Shown piece after piece: positions 11,452 to 23,160 of a stretch of 64,000 nucleotides of DNA; the stretch's first letter is position 1, and each line of letters opens with the position of its first letter. Origin of the DNA: Adineta steineri. Lineage: Eukaryota > Rotifera > Eurotatoria > Adinetida > Adinetidae. The position numbers and the translations under genes are program-made. The stretch spans positions 594,804 through 658,803 of the forward strand of contig CAJNOI010000020.1 of the NCBI GenBank assembly GCA_905250115.1. Direction: 5' to 3'. The notes under the pieces were generated by a model. The model saw only the letters and a list, made by a program, of their open reading frames with translations, was not told the DNA's origin and ran no database searches.

Positions 11452-12972
11452 ATGTTTTCAAATCCTGTTTATAATCTCCCACCACAATTCAATGAAAATA
11501 TTTTAACACAAAATTTAGCCGGTCTATCATTGAATAATGTACCTCAAGATCATCAACAACGACAAAATATTGATTTTGGATCATTTCAATTTGCCCAGCA
11601 ACAACAACAACAACAAATTGATGTAGGTGGATATGTACCACCAACAGTTGATGATGCAAATACAAAATGGCCATCGCCAGATGATGTTAATGCATCATAT
11701 CAACGTGGATCTACTGTTGTACGACAATATAATAATTCAATAATTGATGATTATTATAAGAAATTTCTTCGTCCAATAACAGATTATGTGGCTATACCAA
11801 CAAATGGTCAACCAACATATGTTTATCAAAATTTAGGTGGACAAGGAACTGCTACTACTGTTGGAGTAACACAACAACCTATTCCTGGAGGTATATGTAC
11901 ATGAAAATTATCTATATATATCTAAAATCTTTACATAATCATATACCTTGATTTTATAGTTGAAGTAGGAAACGAATCAAATGCAGCAATACCTGTTAGT
12001 TCACATACGAAAGGAGATGGAACTGAAGAAAAAAAACATAAGAAAAAACATAAAAAACGATCATCAAAACATGCACATGATGATGGTAGTAAACATGCTC
12101 ATAGTGGAAAAACAGTTGATGAACAGTACAAAACGAATAATTTTTATTTTTCATTATATTTATTCTTATTTTTTACATTGTTATAGAAAAACTGCTACAA
12201 CAGATGGTAGTAGTTATAACGAATCAGCTGCAATTCCTGGAAGAAGTGTACTTGAACAACAACAACTACAACAATTACAACAACAGCAACAGCAACAGCA
12301 GCAGCAGCAGCATCAACAACCACCACCATTACAACAACAACAACAGCAACAGCAACAAATAGGAGGAGTTGCTGGTTTAACTAATACGTAAGAGAAAAAT
12401 TAGGATTCAAAAAAAAAATCATATGAAAAGTTTTGAATAGAGGTGCTGCAGGTCCACAAGTTCCAATGAGATTTCAAGGCAATCCAGTTGTTTTCTTTGA
12501 TATTGAAATTGATAATGAACCACGTGGTCGTCTTACTATGGAATTGTTTCGTCATGTATTACCACGTACAACACAAAATTTTCTTTCATTAACAACAAAT
12601 GAACATGGTTTTGGTTATCGTTTATCATATTTTCATCGAATCATTCCAGGTTTTATGGCTCAAGGTGGCGATTTTGAAAAATCGAATGGTACAGGTGGTT
12701 ATTCAATTTATGGTGAAAAATTTGAAGATGAAGGTTTTCCATATCCACACGATCGTCCTGGTCTTTTATCAATGGCCAATAGTGGACCAAATACAAATGG
12801 AAGTCAATTTTTTATTACATTCGAGCAATGTCCTCATTTAGATAACAAACATGTAGTATTTGGTCAAATTTTACAAGGTTTTCATATACTTAAAGATCTT
12901 GATATGAGTGGATCAGAAAGTGGTGAAGTATTACGTGAAGTAAAAATTGCTGCTACTGGTCAACTTCAATGA
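11452..12972 (+). CDS. Cyclophilin-type peptidyl-prolyl isomerase with Q-rich, Lys/His-rich N-terminal extension
   Basis: Four exons: 11452-11890, 11960-12125, 12187-12387 and 12441-12972, 445 aa. The C-terminal ~160 residues are a complete cyclophilin domain, catalysing cis-trans isomerisation of X-Pro bonds: FHRIIPGFMAQGGDF (catalytic Arg335), ANSGPNTNGSQFFIT, HVVFGQ. The cyclosporin-contact Trp of CypA (W121) is His401; spacing from the catalytic Arg is 66 residues in both. This His is also typical of Cyp40. The first ~280 residues are low complexity: a Gln tract, a basic block EKKHKKKHKKRSSKHAH suggestive of nuclear localisation, and a second long polyQ. Such an extension is not standard for known cyclophilins; nuclear or spliceosomal roles are only an inference. 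AATAAA lies at 13041. Confidence 0.93.
12254..12358 (+). repeat. CAA/CAG trinucleotide tract encoding polyQ
   Basis: A run of CAA and CAG codons, interrupted by CTA/TTA Leu and a short His-Pro-Pro segment, fills most of cyclophilin exon 3. Mixed CAA/CAG use makes slippage less likely than a pure tract. Two smaller tracts are in cyclophilin exon 1 (near 11599-11615) and in NFIL3 exon 1 (near 9044-9068). Confidence 0.85.
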
Positions 12973-14378
12973 TCAAAACAACAAAAAGCAAATCATTATT
13001 TTAAAGAAATTTTGAACAAAAAAAAACATTTATAGACTGAAATAAAGCATAAATAGTTTTCTGTATAAATTTACAAGTTTCGTAGTTAGGAATAATAATG
13101 GCACGATACTGTTTTATGATATCTATGATTTAATATATAAAAAATGTTGTTTTTATCTTTTATTAATTGTCATACAAAGAAATAAATATGTAGTGGCAGA
13201 TAGAATTATTTGAAAATTTTTCATTTTTCTTTTGAATAGAATGTGAACTCATCATTTTAGACAACATAGGTTTGTATTCATTTGAACATAAAAATCATCT
13301 TTGAAGGTGTATAGTATTTAGCTAATATATTGCACAACAATACGATAATTAATATTCTCAGTCGATCTAGCACATTTTTTATGATCATCATTCCACATAG
13401 TCATTGACAACATTAAATCTTATGGGAAATGTACCTAATGTAGAAAATGTGCATTGCCTGGTCAGTGCACGACAAAACAATATAGCGAGTTACATTCTCA
13501 AGTCGTCCATCGCATTATTTGAATTCATCACCTAATACGTAGATACTGACAATAGTTGATGTTATGTAAAATGGAATTACTAATGCAAGTATAAAATATT
13601 AAGTTAGTTTATTTGTGAGTGACAATTTTCTGTCAAATATTAAACAATTATTTCTAAACATTCAATCATTTATTAGATTCTATTAATAACCATATTATGT
13701 ACAGACTGTAATCATTGGTTCCATCAATTTTTCACAAAAGAGAACTTTTACATTATTATTATTAGTATAGTGGCTAAAATTCCAAGAGAATTGATTTCAT
13801 TGTTATAGAGTCAGCATACTGAAAAAAGACTCGTACAAACTTGATTATTTGAATCAATACCAATTGTTATTCTAAACACAGTCAATAAAAAAATATCTGT
13901 TTTTCTCTTGAACAATCATGTACTACTTAATTATAGAAAATTTTTGTTTTTCGATCATAGTTTTCAAGTTGATTGACTCTTCATGTATTAAGAAGAAAAA
14001 ACCTTTTATTTATATAAACCATTATAAGCTTTTTAAGTCTATTTAGATATGTTTTATCAATAGACAAACTCTATATAATCATATTCTATCTACTCAAATA
14101 GCCTAAGTATTAACAAAAAATTTAATTTCTTTCATTCAATCGATCGAATAATAACGTTAATTAGACACAATAACAATGCTTATATTTTTCAAGTACTCAA
14201 ACAGTTATTGTTTTTGTTCTTTAGAATATTCAAGAGATGTTTCTTATCATTTCCTCTTATAAAAATCAAATATACAATGTGCATATATATATAATAGATT
14301 AGAACCATCAAAAATCTATTCATCCGGGTATATATAGAATAAAAAATACAAAACAAAAAGAAAACAAAATTAACACAA
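12973..14378. other. Intergenic region between convergent cyclophilin and LRR genes
   Basis: Holds the cyclophilin 3' UTR (AATAAA at 13041-13046 and 13181-13186) and presumably the LRR-receptor 3' end. I see no domain-bearing open frame, RNA gene or repeat in the remaining ~1.1 kb. Confidence 0.5.
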
Positions 14379-16136
14379 CTATCTCTTATGTTTTAAAGAT
14401 TCATTCCATAATTCAAATACTTGGTAATGTTGTTTTCTTAATGAATGATAGTCTTGATTATCAATTGTTTGATAAATATGTTTCGAATTATTTTTTGTTG
14501 TTGATAATGTTGCATTGTCCATATGTGTACTATCAGTTGAATTCGATAAATTTTCTGAATTATAAATTATTTGATGATGTGGACAATGATAAATCGGATA
14601 ATGTAAATGTTGTGAGCATTTTTCATAAACAGGTTGTGAATTAGAATTTCTATATATTCGTATTTGATAAAATAAATAACAACACGTTAATAATAATATA
14701 AATGTTAATAAACCACCAATACAAATACCAATTAATAATAAATAAATATGATTATCAGTTTGAGTCTTCTTAAATATTATTTCATTATCATTAAATTTAA
14801 TATTATTCATAATTATTGGATGAATCGTTTGTATATCTCGACAATATTTATCACGCGAATATTTATGTATTAATATTAAACATATATAATAATATTGATT
14901 AAATTGTATATTATTTGTTATATATACACGTGTTTGATTTATTGAAAGTTTCTCTAACATATGATCAATACTTAATTCGACATAAAATAATGTATGATAA
15001 TTATCAATCAATGTCCATTCAATTAAAAGACCATTATCTATCGAAGTTTTTATATATGTTATATTAAATGTAATTATACGTGGAATTAACATCGATTGAC
15101 ACTGAAAATTTGATGATGTACATGGCCATAATGGTTTTCTTGTAAGATTAGTTAACCATTTTAAATGACAATTACATTCAAGTGGATTCGAATCGAGATT
15201 TAAATAATTTAATTGTTCATATAAAGAATTATTTTCTAGAGTTTTCAATTGATTTGAATTTAAATCTAATGATAATAAAGATTTCGGATAGGATAGAAAT
15301 TTCAGTTGTTGTATTTGATTTGAACTAAGATTAAGATAGGTTAAATTATCATTTAATATTGTTAAATCAATCGATGATAATTGGTTGAAACTTAAATCTA
15401 AGGTTTGTAGATTTTTATTTGATATTGTTAATGAATAAAATTCTTGAAGAAAATTTTTCGAAAGATTTAATGAAATTAAATTTGGATTGTTTTGTAGAAT
15501 AATTGATGTTATTTGATTATTAGCAAGATTTAAAGAGGAATAGATTGTTGAAAGAAATAATGAATTTGTGAGGAAATTATTTTCTAAATTTAATATTTGT
15601 ACTTGATTTAATTGTGGAATTTGTTGTATTTGACATGTTTGTAATGATATTTGTTCAAGTTTAGTCATATTAGAAAAAATTTTTTCGAGATTGATGTTTT
15701 GTAAGTTGAATTGATTTAATTTTAGTATACGTAATTTTTTTAATGGATAACGTGTTAAAAATTCTAAGGAATTTATTTCATTATCACCTGTTAATATTAA
15801 TTCTTCAAGATAATTTCCCAGTAAACGTAATAGATCTTCATCGATATAGGATAAAAAATTGCCATATAAATTTATACGTTTTATTGTTTTGATATTATCA
15901 AATGATGATGATGTTAAAAGTTTAATATTATTATTTGATAATATAAGTTCATCATAGGGAAATGAACGTTTAAATTTTGGTATTTCATTAAGAGATTTTT
16001 CATCACATTTTATATAAGATTCACCATTTGTTAAAATTCCACAATGACAACGAGATAAATAGGCATCAGTTAATGGACATGAATCGATTTGGTTAAGTAA
16101 AAAATGAAAGAAGATGAAGAAGAATAACAACAACAT
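14379..16136 (-). CDS. Single-pass leucine-rich repeat receptor with LRRCT and FN3 domain
   Basis: One uninterrupted exon, 585 aa, among intron-rich neighbours. Order: signal peptide (1-19, hydrophobic MLLLFFFIFFHFLL), Cys-rich N-cap (Cys20, 30, 32, 44), about ten LRRs (~60-315; for example LNLSSNQIQQL and LDLNSNQLKTL), LRRCT cap NPLECNCHLKWL with Cys321, 323, 339 and 346, a divergent FN3-like domain (~352-440), a transmembrane helix (~464-490) and a ~95-residue cytoplasmic tail with several Tyr (PVYEKC, HIYQTIDNQDY). This layout is that of neuronal and adhesion LRR proteins (LRFN/FLRT/LRIT class), which act in cell-cell recognition at the plasma membrane. No specific orthologue is claimed. 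The Tyr motifs could be phosphorylation sites. Confidence 0.85.
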   Translation of the reverse strand: MLLLFFFIFFHFLLNQIDSCPLTDAYLSRCHCGILTNGESYIKCDEKSLNEIPKFKRSFPYDELILSNNNIKLLTSSSFDNIKTIKRINLYGNFLSYIDEDLLRLLGNYLEELILTGDNEINSLEFLTRYPLKKLRILKLNQFNLQNINLEKIFSNMTKLEQISLQTCQIQQIPQLNQVQILNLENNFLTNSLFLSTIYSSLNLANNQITSIILQNNPNLISLNLSKNFLQEFYSLTISNKNLQTLDLSFNQLSSIDLTILNDNLTYLNLSSNQIQQLKFLSYPKSLLSLDLNSNQLKTLENNSLYEQLNYLNLDSNPLECNCHLKWLTNLTRKPLWPCTSSNFQCQSMLIPRIITFNITYIKTSIDNGLLIEWTLIDNYHTLFYVELSIDHMLEKLSINQTRVYITNNIQFNQYYYICLILIHKYSRDKYCRDIQTIHPIIMNNIKFNDNEIIFKKTQTDNHIYLLLIGICIGGLLTFILLLTCCYLFYQIRIYRNSNSQPVYEKCSQHLHYPIYHCPHHQIIYNSENLSNSTDSTHMDNATLSTTKNNSKHIYQTIDNQDYHSLRKQHYQVFELWNESLKHKR

Positions 16137-19100
16137 CTAAAATAAGATAAATAACTATCACTACTTTTTACCTATTGTATTAATGAAATGAATGAACACA
16201 CCGACAATAGACAATTAATATTAAATGAAATTTTAGATTGTCTACGTTATCTCCCTTGAGTTTAAGCATATGCTTCATAGTTTTATACGTACGCAAGAGA
16301 GAATGTGAATATATGATTATCTTTCTCAACTAACTGATTGATATTCTATACCGTACAAGTATCTAATATGACAAGAATAACCGTCAAATAAAATGTTTCC
16401 AAATCATTTATGTAATACAAGTAAAGAAAAAAAGAGAGAAGCTGATAAGAAACAGTGAAAAACAATCATCTATGATGTAAGCTTATCAACAGAAAGAGAT
16501 AGGGTACAAATACATACTCATCTTTATTTAATTCCCATAGCATTCTTATTCTATGTGTTGATAATGTACAATTTACACATAATTCATCACTATAGGAATT
16601 ACAGTTCGCTGAACTTTTTGTCTTACCCCCTCCTACCCGTTATATGTTTCAGGCAAAAAAAACTGAATCGATTGTCACTTCACTTCACGATGACGATGAC
16701 GACCAGAACGTTAAGTGGTTTAATAGAATTGAAATGACAGGAAGAAAAGTTGTCGTCACTCATCACAAAATCGTTTCTTTTCCTTCATCTTCTGCATTTT
16801 TTTTATGAGCACTGTATACCAATAAGCGGCAACAGACCGGATGACGGACATATACATACATACATAGAACGTATTGTGAGTGAATAGTTCATCAGTAGGC
16901 GCACGCGTGTCGCTTGTGTAATCGTACTTGACACTCCGCCCATTTCAACAACATACAAAGAGCAAAAGAAAAAAGTCAAAATGTATGATGATGCAACAGA
17001 TCGGACCGAGAGGTTTAATCGAAACAACAGAAAAAGAAAACTCATTTGTATCATTCACTACTAAATATCTAGTAAAAAAAATGAAGAATAACAATACTAA
17101 TATTTTTTTGACTTACTATGCATGGTTCATCTCTAGAGAAAGAAAAAAACAAATCTAACGAATATTCATTTGATTAAAAAGTACTAGTATAGTATGTATA
17201 TATAGGGAGAAAGAAGAAATAACCTTCAACGAATTAGAATCTGTAACTATGCATAAATACACTTAACTTGAATCATCGATCATAGAGAAAAAAAACGATT
17301 ATCGACTTCCCGTAGCGGAATAAGAAAGAGAGGTAGAGAGAGAGAGAAGAAAAAAATCAACACCTGTTCGAAGTCGATCTGTTAAAATGTGCGAAGTGGC
17401 TGTTCTAACCTTCAAATAGCTCTTTAGAATGATAAACGAATTCCGGTAGTGGACGAGTGAAGCAATTTTTTCTTTACCTTATCAATTTCATTTAAAAAAA
17501 AAGGATCGAGTATACCCAAAGATTCATCATCATATCAATATATATGCAAATATACGAACCATGAAATGGTCCGTTATCGATAAGATGCGAGTGAAGAGCG
17601 AACACACACACACACACACTCATTATTACACTACTCAAGCATGCATACACTCAAGAAAGGTAACAATCTCACAATTGAATTAGTCTTATTATTAATGAAT
17701 ATGGAAAAAAAATTGATGATTGATTCAGAAGAATTAGTTTTAAGTGTTTACTGACAAATGGCTGATTTATAAGAATGGAAATAAAATCTAAATAAACCTA
17801 TGATTATAGTAGACAGAATCAATAAATAACATTGTATTTGATAGGGATATGATCTTAAGAGCAAACAATCAACACCATATGAGTGATGTAGACAGACAAA
17901 AGAAAGGTTCAACATTATCATAGCGCGGTAACGGAAGGAAGGTTGAATGAGTTGAAGTTGACAGTATGTTCAGAGTTTTTATGTTTTCTATGTATAAAGT
18001 AAATTATTATTTCACACATAATGTGATAAGAAATAATAAATTCAAGGAGAATTATTAACTCACGTTCTATATTTTCTTAGACTTCTTAATATAATGTGAA
18101 TGCCTTAAGGGTGATAAAAATAATTGGTAAGAACTCTTTCAATAGATAAGATGAGATAGAACGACAGCTAATATAGACATAGTAAAAAAAACGCAAAAAG
18201 TCAATGTTTGTCAGATCGTACACGATAATATCAAATTTGCCCTTCGATAAGAACAGACTTTGATGGAATCCCGTAGCTCTTCTCTAGTAGCATAATCAAT
18301 TAGTAACGAACGAATTCTCTATTCTAATGTGATTAGATGACAACACTATTGCTACTACTTCTATTTCTTCCTTTTGCTTCTCTACTCTCTCTCTCTCTCT
18401 CCCTCCTCTTTTCTACTTCTTTAGGTTCAGCTAATAAAAGCAAACGAAGAAGAAAATAGATGCGCATTTTTTTTCCTCTCTGTGTTAGAGTCTCTTAGGA
18501 CACAAGAAAAATAACAACAATAACATCATAGATATACAAACTGAAAATTAACACTCTCACTAGATTACTCTTCTTTAGCTTTTCTTTCTCAATTTCTTTA
18601 GGGATCTTATATACTCACACACACATATATATACAATCTATGTTTGTCAACTGAAGGCTATATACAGTCACAATTGATCAAGCGATTTCAATTGTATACC
18701 ACAACTCTCACTTGATTTATAATCATAGAGAAAATAAAAAAAAGGAATGAAAGTGTTTGCATGCTTGATTGAAGTTCGATGATTAAACTTCAACAAACGA
18801 TTCATATGATGAGCAATAATGGGCGTATAGCATAGTCAATATATACACACAATCTCTTTGATATGAAAATTTACATGCCAGTGATATCGTATTACTTTCT
18901 TCTTTCAATTGTATAATATTTTATCAATGATTCGAAACGCTATTCCGAGAGAGTGAGAGAAATATATGCATAGAGAGAGAAAAGTTAATCAACAAATGTT
19001 AGTGTTTTTTTCTCTTCTCTTCTCTTTGTTCTCTTATATCCTTGTCAAATTATTGTCGAAAGTTATCTGTCACAAATTCATCCATAATCAATGTTCAACA

Positions 19101-19474
19101 ATTCTTAGTTATAGTAATCAAACATGAACCTATTCATTATATTTTAAATAGTGAAATAAACATGCAATGATCGTTATTGAAAGAGAGATATCTAAACTGT
19201 TCAATCATTTATTTATATCAAAAATACTACACTACAAGTTTTCATACAATAGACAGATTAGATGGAGTTTAATTCGATTCTTTTATCAAAGAAATTTGAA
19301 TCTTGATATTATACACGTCTATTTGTCAAGTATATTTATTCGATCAAAATCATGTTTTCATTAAAGACAAGCAAAAAAAAACGAGAGGATCAGACAGATT
19401 TAAATATTAATTTTTTTTATTCTATTAAAGACGAAGAAACAAATTCTTGATATTTTATTTTTATCGGCAATCAA
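16137..19474. other. Gene-poor region, possible regulatory DNA of LRR gene
   Basis: No supported gene. It contains the presumed LRR-receptor promoter; a perfect CACGCGTG palindrome at 16902-16909 within a slightly G+C-richer patch (~16820-16945); a (CA)n run at 17602-17619; (CT)n at about 18381-18405; and many GAGA-type purine tracts (for example 17331-17345, 18950-18980). Open frames near 16555-17158 and 19167-19364 look like chance: low-complexity translations, no domain. Confidence 0.45.
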
Positions 19475-20538
19475 ATGATTCTTTTTCTTCTTTGTTTTTT
19501 ATTACCTGCAACAGATGTAAAGCTAATATTATTTTGTAATTTTTCAAAGTATCAAAGGAATGATACATATGTGCACATTGATGTCTCCTATTTTTTTCTT
19601 CTTAAAGGTAAATAATCGTAGGAAAAGATATTTTATTGATATATTCTATAGAAAAAAAAAGTCCCAATAGTACAATAACACAAATCGTATTAGTCGGGTC
19701 GGAAGTACCTACAAATGCCGATGATATTATATGGCACATGGCTAATGACGATAATAGAGCAAGTGGAGTTTTATATGTATATAAGGAGGAAAAAACAAAT
19801 AAAAGAAATGCCTCATTATTATTGTTCGATACGTCAATAAGAATCAGAATTCTTCTTCTCTTCTTCGTCTTTTTCTTATCCTCATCCTTATCATCATCGT
19901 TTATTTCGAACTGTCAGTCATCCTTGACAACCCATCAATGTTCTTTCACAATGACAATACCATATGGAAAAATGGCTAATACTTCGATACTTAATAATAT
20001 TACAGAAAAATCATCAACATGTTTTTCATATTTAATTCAACCCATAACACCATGTATATTTGGAAATGACAATTTTGATGGTAATTCAGTAAATGATGAT
20101 GAATTTTTTCTTACTGCTGGTGGAATTATTCATTCATGTCCAAATATATATGAATTATCAATAAATAATCAAAATAACTATCGAAAATTTCATTCATGTA
20201 ATCATTTATTACATATTAATAAGCAAGAAACATCAATTTTAAACATGTATAATACAGACTTCGATCATTATTCGATTAAACCACGTTGTCAACCTATATC
20301 AACATCAATATCGACCGATTCAATTAATTCTGATATCGAATTATATAAAGAACGGCATGCAATGGGTCTTTCACGAAAACATAATACTATGATTAATACT
20401 TATTCATCATTTTTACCAACAACATGGAAATCAGAAAATTATCTTTTCTTCATATCATTTCTTCATCATCAGTCTTTATTGTCATCCACAGCGGATAGCA
20501 ATAGACGATCACGTTCATATGAGTTTTTAATTGAATAA
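19475..20538 (+). CDS. Orphan candidate gene: putative secreted or membrane protein
   Basis: I do not recognise this protein. A 295-codon open frame (to TAA at 20538) has codon use like its neighbours and a hydrophobic stretch (RILLLFFVFFL near 19846-19880) followed by Ser-rich and Cys-containing sequence. Upstream, 19475-19607 encodes a signal-like start (MILFLLCFLLPATD) and ends at a donor (AAAG|GTAAAT); an acceptor at 19650-19651 joins it in phase (44-nt intron) to give 339 aa. Alternatively translation starts at an internal Met within 19636-20538. Seven or so Cys and several N-glycosylation sequons follow the hydrophobic stretch, which would fit a secreted or type II membrane protein. The exon model is tentative and the product could be lineage-specific. 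Confidence 0.4.
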
Positions 20539-22137
20539 AGAATATATTTTTTTAAAAACTATTTGAATATGTGATAATTTATTAAATTATATTAACAATT
20601 ATGAAATATATTATTGAAGATTTTAATCTTTGATAAAAATCAATTCATACATAATAGATATCAACTTATGAGTCTAGTCGAATCATCAGAGAATATTCCA
20701 TGATTTGACCTTTTTCTTTCATATAAATCAAAGATAACATATAGTAAATTTAATAGAATAGAACTATTTTTTTACTTTGTTTGAAGTTTATATACATGTA
20801 TATATGATATCTGCCAGTTCCAATTTCTGATTAAAGACAAATAAGCTCATCAAACATACGCATCACTCTGTCTGATGTTGTTCGAATCGAAATTGATAAG
20901 ATTTTAATATAAATTCGATATTTAGCTCATTGTTGGATTAGATAGTCAAGAATATTATTTATATAATTTTCAATTGAATACAAAGTTTCACTATTGAGAA
21001 GTAGCCGCTCTAAGGCATCTTTGTATACAATATCTATAAAGTCTGAAAGCGTTCTTTTCAATAACTTTCTTTAAGAAATATTTTCATAAGTATTTATCAT
21101 AATTTAATCTCAAGTTTTGTTTTGCATCTAGTAAAATTAATATCTTCATACCATCGTCTAACATGTACTAATCTTATCATTGATACAAACTAATTTGAAG
21201 TTAAATCATTATAGAAATTTATCATACTACCATCAAAGAAATATTTATAAACATATAATATGTCCTTATACAGTTATTGGTAGTTATTATAGAATTTATA
21301 TCATTAAGAGAAATAAAAAAATAAAGATCATTTGTTTGTCTCAATAGTGCATCGAATGTTCAAAACTGTAATTGTTTTGCCATGAATCATTAAACTATGC
21401 GAATAATTCTAGACAATCTCTTTTTTCAATATCCATCTGTGACTATTATAGTAACTAACATGCCAGGCATTGTGAAAAAAACATCATCGTACAAATGTAT
21501 ACTGAAAGTTTCAGTCGTAACGATTAAAAGGCCAAAATCGCTTGAAAAATTATCAAGTCTATATCACGATTTAAGAGAGGCAAAATAGTAAAACGACGAT
21601 ATTTAATTTAATTAGTTTAAGTGTGACAAATTAGGAATAACGATATCGATGAATTTTAGATTTTAGTATGAAACAAATACAACAAACATAGAAGTTATAT
21701 TATTTCATAATAAATATCATATAATAACGACCAATTGATATATCAAATCTATTTATTCGTACTGTACTATAATAAAACGTTTTTACTATATAAATACTTC
21801 ACTAATGGTATATTTTACTTTCTTGCCTTTATATTATTATTATTATTTGCCTATAAAATATATGTTATCTATTAAATACATTGTTTTCAATCTACTACAT
21901 GACAATGGTATCCAGATTTACAATCACTCCATGGCATAGTTAGACGAGTCTAATAAAAACGTTATTTTATATGTGAAAACAGAATGGACTGTATGCCTTA
22001 TACAGAGAACGGGATCAAGGCCGATGTAAAATATATACGCGTGTATATATAGACGTGCTTTTCGCCTTTTACATTACATATCTATTACAAACTTTTTTTT
22101 CTCTATTCGTATAACTAACTATTTAAATTAAACTATA
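20539..22137. other. Intergenic region and likely promoter of CAHS-like gene
   Basis: No supported gene; the open frame at 21397-21588 has no domain. Near the downstream gene a TATA-like element (GTATATATAG, about 22042-22051) lies ~90 bp before the ATG, next to an ACGCGT palindrome. I searched by eye for heat-shock elements (inverted GAA/TTC triplets) and saw no convincing array. Confidence 0.4.
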
Positions 22138-23160
22138 ATGTCTCATCAAACCTCATCTATGACATCAAGTTCAGGATCAGCCAAAGTACATTCAGCACAA
22201 GCTGAAAATGTTCATGTACAATCAGTTGTTCAAACTGAAACTCAATCAAAGGTTAGCATGGAAAATACCAAAAAAATCAATGATCTTATGGCTCGTCTTG
22301 GTAAATTTTGTTAAATAATAATAAAAAAAACCTTGATTTTAATTGATTTAATTTAAGGATCAACACATGTTCAAGTTGATGATTATTCACGTAAACGTAC
22401 CGAACAAATTAGTGAAGCTGTATCTGAATCAATAAAAAAAATTGTTGCTGAAACACAACAACATCAACATTTACTTCTTGCTGACGCTAATTCACGTACA
22501 GCTGGTATGTTATTTATTTATTTGTATATGGGATTGAATTGTATAATTATATTTATTGTGTTATTTAGAAATCGAAAATGACTTCAAACTTAAAATTCAA
22601 GAATATGTTGCTAAAGTTGATGCTGAAAAAGCAACTTTACTTGCACAACTTGAAAAAGAACTTAATGCTCGTCAAGAACTTATTCTTGAATCAGCACGTA
22701 TGCGTATTGATGAACTTAATGAAGAAGCTAACCGTTTGAAAATGGTATATTTTTCAAAATTCTGTATTATTATAAATTATTTGTTGTTTTTTTAGGGTGT
22801 TCTTCGAGAAGCTCAAGCACAAAGCAGTGCTAAAATTAGTAAATATTTTTAATTATAAAAAATATATCATTTTATTTATTTTTATTATAGCTCAAATAAC
22901 TGAACAAGTTGTTGCTCTTGGACATGAAGATGCTTCAAATCGTCTTGCATCAACAACAACTACTGTATGATTATTTTTTAGAATTTTTTCTTATATCATA
23001 TATATTTTTATTGAAGGTTATTACAACTAAAGCTGCAGCTACTGGTGAAACACATGTTCAAGGTGCTGCTGTAACAGTTGGAAAAACAACTACACATGCT
23101 GAATCATCCCATTCAGCTAGCAGTTCATCATCATCACATATGGGAGCTCAACGACATTAA
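22138..23160 (+). CDS. Pro/Cys/Trp-free helical hydrophilic protein, CAHS-like (candidate desiccation protectant)
   Basis: Six exons: 22138-22300, 22358-22504, 22569-22744, 22796-22838, 22891-22964 and 23017-23160; all phases close, 248 aa. The translation has no Pro, Cys or Trp. Residues ~1-40 are Ser/Thr/Gln/His-rich; ~42-195 are a nearly continuous charged amphipathic helix (KIQEYVAKVDAEKATLLAQL, then EKELNARQELILESARMRID); ~200-248 are a Thr/Ser/His/Ala-rich tail with β-prone segments (GETHVQGAAVTVGKTTT). That three-part layout, and a motif of the type QEY-K-(V/D)AE--LL--LEKE---R-E-I-ESA, recalls tardigrade cytosolic abundant heat-soluble proteins, which gel on drying. No signal peptide, so probably cytosolic. 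Coding status is confident; the CAHS relationship is pattern-based and could be convergent low-complexity helix. Other coiled-coil or apolipoprotein-like families are alternatives. Confidence 0.8.

Noticed and set aside
12599..12841. Alternate frame in cyclophilin exon 4
   Set aside because: Lies entirely within the conserved isomerase coding exon in another frame.
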